Below are positions 6,726 through 11,741 of a stretch of DNA of 11,741 nt, one piece after another (within the stretch, counting starts at the first letter, position 1; the number at the start of each line of letters is the position of its first letter). The notes beneath the pieces were generated by a model. The model saw nothing but the letters and a program-made list of their open reading frames with translations. It did not search any database and was not told where the DNA came from. Made by a program: the position numbers and the translations under genes. This DNA comes from an uncultured bacterium. Its GTDB lineage: Bacteria; Actinomycetota; Coriobacteriia; Coriobacteriales; Coriobacteriaceae. The stretch covers positions 1 through 11,741 of the forward strand of contig CAJMSL010000050.1 of assembly GCA_905216045.1 (NCBI GenBank). Reading direction: 5' to 3'.

Positions 6726-6755
6726 GGGAAAACCCGACTAATCCACTCGACTTTT
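6718..6755. promoter_or_regulatory. IscR/Rrf2-type operator between sufC and the regulator gene
   Basis: The core, 6729-6755, is a 27-bp interrupted inverted repeat. The left arm is AAAACCCGACTAA (6729-6741); after TCC comes the right arm ACTCGACTTTT (6745-6755). Against an ideal palindrome built from two AAAACCCGACTAA half-sites, which resembles the IscR type-1 motif as I remember it, 22 of 27 positions agree. An extra half-site TTAGTC (6718-6723) lies everted to the left and mirrors GACTAA (6736-6741); it overlaps the sufC -35 box. Binding by the divergent Rrf2 protein is inferred from position and motif. Confidence 0.55.
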
Positions 6756-6813
6756 CTAGATGTGGAACAAATTCATCGGTTATGTATGTCCCCAGCGTTA
6801 TGGAAGGGTAGGT

Positions 6814-7245
6814 ATGCTCATTTCTTCTAAGGGCCGCTATGCCCTCCGTTTGATGATTTATATTGCGGCGCTCGGTGACGCCGAGGGCAAGATCGCCCTG
6901 CGCGAGGTTGCCGACCGCGAGCGCATTTCGCAGAAGTATCTGGAGCAGCTGGTTCGTCCGCTTATGAAGGCGGGCCTGCTTAAGAGCGTGCGCGGCAAGG
7001 GCGGCGGCTATATGATGGCCAAGGACCCGGCCGAGGTGCGTGCCGGCGACATCCTGCGTGCCGTCGAGGGCAGCACGGCTCCGGTGGCGTGCGATGGCAT
7101 CGACAACAGCTGCACCCGCAGCGACTTGTGCTCAACGGTCAAGTTCTGGCGCGGCCTGGACGAGGTCATCGAAAAGTACGTTGACGGCGTGACGCTGGCC
7201 GACCTAGCCGCCGTCCCCGAGATCAACTTTGACATTAAGCTGTAG
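6814..7245 (+). CDS. Rrf2-family Fe-S-sensing transcriptional regulator (IscR/SufR-like)
   Basis: The product has 143 residues. The winged helix is typical of Rrf2: MLISSKGRYALRLM (1-14), recognition region ISQKYLEQLVRPLMKAGLLKSVRG (38-60), and GGGYMMAKDP (63-72) for the wing. Three cysteines follow at C93, C100 and C106 (C-x6-C-x5-C), placed like the [2Fe-2S] ligands of IscR, which are spaced x5/x5. The ATG at 6814 was preferred over one at 6760 because it has a GGAAGGG Shine-Dalgarno and starts at the conserved MLISSKGRYA. The gene is divergent from sufC, and the spacer contains an IscR-like operator. It therefore probably senses cluster status and controls the suf operon and itself. No clear own promoter was found. 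Confidence 0.9.
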   Translation: MLISSKGRYALRLMIYIAALGDAEGKIALREVADRERISQKYLEQLVRPLMKAGLLKSVRGKGGGYMMAKDPAEVRAGDILRAVEGSTAPVACDGIDNSCTRSDLCSTVKFWRGLDEVIEKYVDGVTLADLAAVPEINFDIKL

Positions 7246-7298
7246 CCCGGGGGCAATTCCTTAAGATTTCGCGGAGGGTTGTTGCCGTTTGCCGAGTT

Positions 7299-7314
7299 GT
7301 TGTTGTGCAACAAC
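7299..7314. repeat. Small hairpin between the regulator and the wall-protein gene
   Basis: GTTGTT (7299-7304) and AACAAC (7309-7314) form a 6-bp stem around a GTGC loop. GGGCGAGC rather than a T tract follows, so it does not look like a normal terminator. The spacer 7246-7384 must hold the promoter of the downstream gene, but no hexamer pair is convincing. Its AT-rich part at 7327-7345 is the likeliest place. Confidence 0.3.
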
Positions 7315-7384
7315 GGGCGAGCTGCAATACTTAATTTTATCTTTGCAAACTGCACTTTAACTACACCAATGCAGGGAGGATTTT

Positions 7385-9142
7385 ATGCAGCCCAAGCATT
7401 CCGCGATTGTGGCGGGCCTGACGCTGGCACTTTCGTTTGGCACCGTTGCCGCGCCTGTGACCGCTGTTGCCGAGGAGCCCACGCCGGGTGTTGCCTCGGA
7501 TGCCACCGATATCGATAAGGGCCTTTACACCCAGCAGTCTTTTTCGGGCGTGCTGAGGTCGGTTCAGGGCGTCTCGTTTGTCAACGTGACTGACGAGATG
7601 AAGTATTTCACTAAATACGAGAGCCACGGCAATTATAACCAGTGCTTTTCGTATGGCGACGGTTATAACGCGCTGGGCTATTACCAGTTCGACCGCCGTT
7701 GGTCGCTCATTCCGTTTATGAGGCAGGCTTACAACTACGACCCTGCCAAGTACGGCATGCTCAAGGACGCGATCGACCGCGCCGGCGAGATTTCCAACGG
7801 AAGCAACCCCATGTATGCGAACGGTCAGCTCACCGAGCTGGGCCGCATCGCGCAGGATGCCTTCCTGGGTGCTTATAACACCGATCCGGCTGAGTTCTCG
7901 GCGCTGCAGGATGCGTATGCGTACAACTCGTACTATGCGGTGACCGAGTCGTGGCTCAAGAGTGCGCTCGGCATTGATATCTCCGGTCGCGCCGACTGCG
8001 TCAAGGGCATGGTGTGGAGCATCACCAACATGTGCGGCACCTATGGCTGCCAGGACTTTTTCCGTTGGGCGAATCTTTCCAACGACATGACCGACCGCGA
8101 GTTTGTGACGGCGCTTTCGGGCAGTGTAGTCAATAACGTGGCGACCAAGTATGCAAGCCAGCCCCAGTACCACGAGGGTTGGAAGAACCGCTACCGCAAT
8201 GAGCTCAAGGATTGTCTGGTCTATATTGCCGAGGACGAGAAGAACGAAGCGGCTGATAAGAACGAGTCGGCTGATAAGAAGCCTGAGGAATCGGAGCCTC
8301 CGTCGACGCCCGATTCCAGCCAGACTCCTGAGGGGCCTAAGCCCGCAGAGAAGCCCGATGCTAATAACAATGAGGGCAATGGGGGCGAGACGAACGGGTC
8401 TGCTACCGGTACCGGTAACAGCAACTCCGGCACGACCGGCAATGACTCTCCTAAACCTTCCAGCGGTTCGAGCGATTCCTCTGCCGGTGGCGACTCCGGC
8501 ACTAACACAGGGTCTGGTTCTGTCAGCGCTTCTGGTTCCGATAGCTCTAAGGATGATTCGAATAAGGGGACGGATGCGCCCGTCACCCCGACGAACAAGA
8601 AGCCCTCTGTTTCCGAAGTGTTTGGCTCCACGCTGGGATCTTTGATGGCTGGTCCAAGCGGCAACTCGTCTTCTAACAAGGACGATGACGGTCAGAACTC
8701 CGTGACGAAAACCGACACCGCGAAGGACGACTCTAAGAACAATAAATCCGAGGACAAATCCGAAAAGTCCGAAACGGATAAGGGTTCTGGTTCTGAGGAG
8801 AAGAAGGACAACTACGAGGAGAAGGACAACAAGTCCGACGGTGCCGAGAATAATAACAACGGCGCCGATAATGCTGGAGACAACAAGGAAAATACCGGCG
8901 GCAACAAAGATGGCGCTGGTGATAACAAAGATAACAATAGCGGCGGCAAGAACGATTCTGGTTCAGGCAATGGTAATGCTGGCAAAAATGGCGGCATCAT
9001 GCCCAAGACGGGCGACCTTATCGTGATGGCGAGCCTTGCCAGTGCAAGCTTGGCCACGCTGGGTGCCACGTCCATCGTGAGCGGCAAGCATAAACTCGAT
9101 CAGCAAAAGAAGGCTGCTGGGCAGAACGACTCCGAGGAGTAG
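7385..9142 (+). CDS. Secreted, sortase-anchored wall protein with a putative lysozyme-like domain
   Basis: This 585-residue protein is exported and probably attached to peptidoglycan. Residues 1-29 form a signal peptide with likely cleavage at AVA|EE. Residues about 45-280 are one compact domain rich in Tyr, Trp and Cys (C87, C205, C217, C222, C277). Its KYESHGNYN...GYNALGYYQFDRRW segment (77-106) recalls the catalytic Glu (E79) followed by a G-x-YQF motif in lysozyme and lytic transglycosylase folds; this is inference from a short motif. Residues about 283-535 are a low-complexity Ser/Gly/Asn/Asp/Lys linker, suitable for spanning the wall. MPKTG (539-543) is an LPXTG variant, followed by a hydrophobic segment and a KHK-containing tail that is longer than usual. 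The start has a strong GGGAGGA Shine-Dalgarno. The gene appears to be monocistronic. Confidence 0.85.
   Translation: MQPKHSAIVAGLTLALSFGTVAAPVTAVAEEPTPGVASDATDIDKGLYTQQSFSGVLRSVQGVSFVNVTDEMKYFTKYESHGNYNQCFSYGDGYNALGYYQFDRRWSLIPFMRQAYNYDPAKYGMLKDAIDRAGEISNGSNPMYANGQLTELGRIAQDAFLGAYNTDPAEFSALQDAYAYNSYYAVTESWLKSALGIDISGRADCVKGMVWSITNMCGTYGCQDFFRWANLSNDMTDREFVTALSGSVVNNVATKYASQPQYHEGWKNRYRNELKDCLVYIAEDEKNEAADKNESADKKPEESEPPSTPDSSQTPEGPKPAEKPDANNNEGNGGETNGSATGTGNSNSGTTGNDSPKPSSGSSDSSAGGDSGTNTGSGSVSASGSDSSKDDSNKGTDAPVTPTNKKPSVSEVFGSTLGSLMAGPSGNSSSNKDDDGQNSVTKTDTAKDDSKNNKSEDKSEKSETDKGSGSEEKKDNYEEKDNKSDGAENNNNGADNAGDNKENTGGNKDGAGDNKDNNSGGKNDSGSGNGNAGKNGGIMPKTGDLIVMASLASASLATLGATSIVSGKHKLDQQKKAAGQNDSEE
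8243..8278 (+). repeat. 18-bp tandem repeat in the linker of the wall-protein gene
   Basis: Two adjacent 18-bp units, 8243-8260 and 8261-8278, agree at 16 of 18 positions. They encode NEAADK and NESADK at the junction between the folded domain and the low-complexity linker. Such short in-frame repeats are a common way for wall-spanning linkers to lengthen or shorten. Confidence 0.6.
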
Positions 9143-9175
9143 TCCCTTCCGGTCGCCCGACAACTAAAGATTCGC

Positions 9176-9211
9176 AATGGGGACCGGTACGGTTGCATCG
9201 GGCCCCATTTT
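9176..9211 (+). terminator. Rho-independent terminator of the wall-protein gene
   Basis: AATGGGG (9176-9182) pairs with CCCCATT (9203-9209). After one A/G mismatch, CCG (9184-9186) pairs with CGG (9199-9201), giving a long stem with a small loop. TTTT (9208-9211) follows on the plus strand. It lies 34 bases after the stop codon and separates the gene from the next transcription unit. Confidence 0.75.
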
Positions 9212-9306
9212 GTTGCGCAGCGATTTGTTATGCACCCTCAAGGTCTTTGTTCCTACCGTTGCCCGATGCCTTTGCGCGGATCCAGCGTTGCAATTGAACT
9301 GCTCGC

Positions 9307-9312
9307 TACAAT
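9307..9312 (+). promoter_or_regulatory. Possible -10 box for the AAA/nuclease-like gene
   Basis: TACAAT, one mismatch from TATAAT, lies 34 bases before the GTG start. The nearest -35-like hexamers (TTGCAA at 9288, TTGAAC at 9294) are too close for standard spacing, so the promoter may be weak or misplaced. The terminator at 9176-9211 implies that a promoter lies somewhere in 9212-9330. Confidence 0.3.
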
Positions 9313-9345
9313 GGGCCTCGTGCTACGTTTTAGGGAGAAGTTACG

Positions 9346-11142
9346 GTGTCTGAACAGGAGTATTGCAACAGTGCCGATACTTTTGGTGTACGGCTTGTCA
9401 ACCATTTCGATGATGCGGTTTTGCCGGTCGGTGTGCATGATTTTGCCGATGCCATTGGTCGTTGCATGCTGATCGATAAGACCATGTTTATTGCCGATGT
9501 GCTGGATTGCGACGCGTCCGTTGTGGTGTGCTGTCGACCCGAGGGTTTTGGCAAGAGCATGAACTTGTCGATACTCAAAGCTTTTCTGGAGTGTCCCGCG
9601 GTCGGTCGCGCTGGTCAGAGTTTGTTTGCCGATGCTCAGATTTGGGATGCGGACGGCGGGCGCTATCGGGATGAGTACGCTTGCTATCCGGTGATATCGC
9701 TGGACTTTTCTGGCGCTGCGAGGCGTGGTGCCGCTGTTGCCGACGTCGTGCGTGATGCTCTTTCGGGCGAGTGCGCTCGCTTGTTGCCACTCTTGGAGGC
9801 TCCTGATTTAGCTCGAGACAAGGTGCGTCACATCGAACGCGTCGCGCGTGGTGTGGCGAGCGAGGCCGAGGTTGCCTCGGTGCTTGGCGTGCTCATTGAG
9901 CTGCTGGAGATGGCCTGCGATGAGCAGGGTGTATTGCTTGTTGATGGGTACGACGCGGCGTGGTTGGGTCGTGTGAGCGCGAGGGGCGCTTCCGGCGCCG
10001 ATTCGGCGGAGCTATTTGATTGCGTGCTTTTCGACGCTATTGCCGCCGCCGGCGATTCGTTGCGGCTGGTGTGCTTGATGGGGGAGTTTCCCGGTCCTGC
10101 CGAAGCGGCACTTTCTTCGCGCGGCTGCTCGTATTGTCTATCGACGCCGCTTTCGACCTGGTGTGACCGTTGGTTCGGCTTTTCGGATGTCGAGGTCAAG
10201 GCTCTGTTGAATCATGCTGGACGCGAGGAATACCTGGATGATGCGCGTGAATGGCTCGAGGGATATCGGTTTGGTAGGGCCTATTGCTCGAGTCCGGCGC
10301 GTGCGATCGGCTTTCTGGACCGAGGCTGCACGGCGCCTGTGCGTGCCGATCTGTATGGGTATGCCGATTGCCTGAGTAGGGTGGTTGCCGGGTGGAATCT
10401 CGACCGCCTTTCGGTCTTGTTCGATTTGCTCGAGGCCCATGGATGCGTTGAGGTTCCGCTTTGTTTGGGCGCTGTGGGGCCAGAGGCCTCGTCTGACGAC
10501 GGCCTGTGGACGGAGCTGTACCTGTCGGGTTTCCTGACGACGGATATGACTGAGGAGCCGGAGCATGGCAGCCGTCTCCGTGCTCTGCGGCTGCCCAATA
10601 ACGAGCTTCGCCAGGCCTTGCGGCTGGTGATTGTTGAGTGGTTTGAGTGCGCTGCCGAAGACATTCGAGATGTCGATGCGTTTCGCGACGGGTTGTGCCG
10701 TGGGGACGAGGATACGGTGAGGCAGGCACTAGACCGCATCCTGGGAGATGCGGGAATCGGTGCGACCGATCCAGATGCGCCGTTGCCGTATCATCTGCTC
10801 TTGCAGGGGCTTTGCTTTGGCTTGCCGGGCTATGCCAATCCCGCCTCGAGGCGAAAGTGTGGCGCGGATCGCTGGGACATCCAGGTTTTTCCTACGGGCG
10901 CCGTGCTCGACATGGCAGACACGATTGGCATGCTGGACGAGCGCCCTCTGATAACGATCAACTTGATGTATGACCCCGATGTGGATGCGGTGGGGTTGGA
11001 ATTGCTGGCCGTGCAGTCGCTACTCGACATAGAGCGCGACGGCATCGACGAAATCCGCGTGCCGCGACCCGGCGTTGGCCGCATGCGCTGGGGCTTTGGT
11101 TTTGATGGGCAGCGTGTGGCTACGGTGTGCCAGCGGCTTTAA
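9346..11142 (+). CDS. AAA-ATPase-like/PD-(D/E)XK family protein with degenerate active sites
   Basis: The 598-residue product matches the family that joins an N-terminal 'AAA-ATPase-like' domain to a C-terminal PD-(D/E)XK nuclease-like domain; the cellular role is unknown. The family opening is clear: LPVGVHDFADAIGRCMLIDKTMFI (26-49), Walker A RPEGFGKSMNL (64-74, K70/S71), then YPVISLDFSG (114-123). The Walker B region, usually LIDEYD, reads LLVDGYD (197-203), so the catalytic glutamate position is G201. In the C-terminal domain D511 (DRWDI) is kept. The strand that normally carries E-x-K (as in IIEFK) reads TINLM (537-541), so that pair is absent. The domain still ends with the expected GFGFDGQRV (581-589). 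The start is GTG at 9346, preceded by AGGGAG at 8 nt. It is intact but probably inactive as ATPase and nuclease. Confidence 0.8.
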   Translation: MSEQEYCNSADTFGVRLVNHFDDAVLPVGVHDFADAIGRCMLIDKTMFIADVLDCDASVVVCCRPEGFGKSMNLSILKAFLECPAVGRAGQSLFADAQIWDADGGRYRDEYACYPVISLDFSGAARRGAAVADVVRDALSGECARLLPLLEAPDLARDKVRHIERVARGVASEAEVASVLGVLIELLEMACDEQGVLLVDGYDAAWLGRVSARGASGADSAELFDCVLFDAIAAAGDSLRLVCLMGEFPGPAEAALSSRGCSYCLSTPLSTWCDRWFGFSDVEVKALLNHAGREEYLDDAREWLEGYRFGRAYCSSPARAIGFLDRGCTAPVRADLYGYADCLSRVVAGWNLDRLSVLFDLLEAHGCVEVPLCLGAVGPEASSDDGLWTELYLSGFLTTDMTEEPEHGSRLRALRLPNNELRQALRLVIVEWFECAAEDIRDVDAFRDGLCRGDEDTVRQALDRILGDAGIGATDPDAPLPYHLLLQGLCFGLPGYANPASRRKCGADRWDIQVFPTGAVLDMADTIGMLDERPLITINLMYDPDVDAVGLELLAVQSLLDIERDGIDEIRVPRPGVGRMRWGFGFDGQRVATVCQRL

Positions 11143-11166
11143 GCGCTGAGGTGTTTCCGGCTTCCG

Positions 11167-11741
11167 TTACTCGGTATCCTTCATGGGCGGCATGGGCTTC
11201 CAGTTGGGGTCCATGATGATCTTTCGGGCGTCCTTCATGCCGCGGCGCAGCGCCGGAATGCCGGTCTTAAAGCACTTATCGACTGCAGCCAGGCGAATGA
11301 ACTCCTTGCAGAAGGTCGCGGCGTTGCCCAGACGGAACAGGATGGGGCGGTAGTCACCGTAGATCTGCATATAGCGAGCGAGGAAGCCTCGATTGCGCAT
11401 GATGTAGTAGCGGTTGGTGTCGCTCGTGGAGTTGAGCTGTCGTTTGCCGGCGATGTCCCAGTTAGAGACGGCGCGGGCGCGTTTGAGCACCACGTCGGCA
11501 ACTACAGCGGCGGGGAAGTGCTGGCTGGCGACATAGCCGTAGCAGGCGTCGTCGCCGTAGATGAAGAAGCGAGCGTCGGGCAGGCCGATCTTGTCGACTA
11601 CGCGACGCGAGAACAGGCCGCCCTCAAAGCACAGCTGGTTCATGGCGCGGTAGCCCTCGGGGCCCAGGTCCCACTTAGCGATGGGGTTGGGGATACCAAG
11701 CGAAAGGATGAGCTGGTACTGCCAAAAGAACGCGCCGCCGT
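11167..11741 (-). CDS. Family 2 glycosyltransferase, C-terminal part
   Basis: The gene enters from the right edge; its last 190 residues are visible, starting GGAFFWQYQLILSLGIPN. The motif EGGLFSRRVVDKIGLP followed by FFIYGDDACYGY carries the acidic pair (GDD) typical of GT2 enzymes of the galactofuranosyl/rhamnosyltransferase type. In these the D-D/E region supplies the catalytic base and metal contact. The downstream NRYYIMRNRGF is also typical, since GT2 proteins of this group have a YYxxRN segment. Such enzymes add sugars to surface polysaccharide or teichoic-type polymers from nucleotide-sugar donors; the actual donor cannot be read from this part. The C-terminus is short and basic, ending PMPPMKDTE. 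It converges on the AAA-like gene with only 24 bases between stops, and I see no clear terminator in that gap. Confidence 0.8.
   Translation of the reverse strand, partial: GGAFFWQYQLILSLGIPNPIAKWDLGPEGYRAMNQLCFEGGLFSRRVVDKIGLPDARFFIYGDDACYGYVASQHFPAAVVADVVLKRARAVSNWDIAGKRQLNSTSDTNRYYIMRNRGFLARYMQIYGDYRPILFRLGNAATFCKEFIRLAAVDKCFKTGIPALRRGMKDARKIIMDPNWKPMPPMKDTE

Noticed and set aside
6760..6813. Upstream ATG adding 18 residues to the Rrf2 regulator
   Set aside because: The family starts at MLISSKGRYA, which has its own Shine-Dalgarno; the longer start lies almost against the operator.
7361..8173. Minus-strand open frame of 270 codons opposite the wall-protein gene
   Set aside because: Antisense to a gene with a signal peptide, a sorting signal and a strong ribosome-binding site; no domain was recognised.
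8243..8985. Low-complexity stretch considered as a tandem-repeat locus or CRISPR-like array
   Set aside because: Apart from one 18-bp doublet, units are irregular in length and sequence and follow the codon pattern of a Ser/Gly/Asn/Asp/Lys linker.

Overview
The window looks like a chromosomal piece of a GC-rich, Gram-positive anaerobe of the class Coriobacteriia, most likely Collinsella or a close relative. This is an inference from four things: the Gram-positive (SufU-type) SUF operon next to an Rrf2 regulator, an LPXTG-like wall-anchored protein, the strong GC bias at third codon positions, and an AAA-ATPase/PD-(D/E)XK protein of a family I remember as common in that group. No rRNA, tRNA, CRISPR array or complete insertion sequence was seen.

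Left edge (1-1322). The first 36 codons of a minus-strand gene open the window; they resemble an iron-sulfur cluster assembly scaffold protein from anaerobes. A gene-poor stretch of about 400 bases follows. Next is a plus-strand gene for a Y1/REP-associated-type transposase in which the second His of the HUH motif and the Tyr of the usual YIHxNP motif are both replaced. It is therefore probably a domesticated or decaying enzyme.

SUF block (1323-7245). The minus-strand operon sufC-sufB-sufD-sufS-sufU runs from 6633 down to 1388. Its junctions are tight: a 12-nt gap, then overlaps of 1, 4 and 8 nt. It ends in hairpins with a T tract. SufBCD form the scaffold/ATPase complex, SufS takes sulfur from cysteine, and SufU relays it. 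Divergent from it is an Rrf2/IscR-like regulator with three clustered cysteines. The spacer between them holds a 27-bp interrupted inverted repeat close to an ideal IscR type-1 operator, and a TTGACT -35 box facing sufC lies 4 bp away. The layout suggests Fe-S-responsive control of the operon by its divergent neighbour.

Right part (7246-11741). A secreted 585-residue protein has a signal peptide, a possible lysozyme-like domain, a linker of roughly 250 residues rich in Ser/Gly/Asn/Asp/Lys and an MPKTG sorting signal; a good terminator follows. Next is a 598-residue AAA-ATPase-like/PD-(D/E)XK protein that keeps Walker A but lacks the Walker B glutamate and the nuclease E-x-K pair. Finally, the C-terminal 190 residues of a family 2 glycosyltransferase enter from the right edge on the minus strand.

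The strongest leads are the suf/Rrf2 operator architecture, two intact reading frames that have lost catalytic residues (transposase and AAA/nuclease), an N-terminal CxxC extension on SufS, and the unassigned secreted wall protein.
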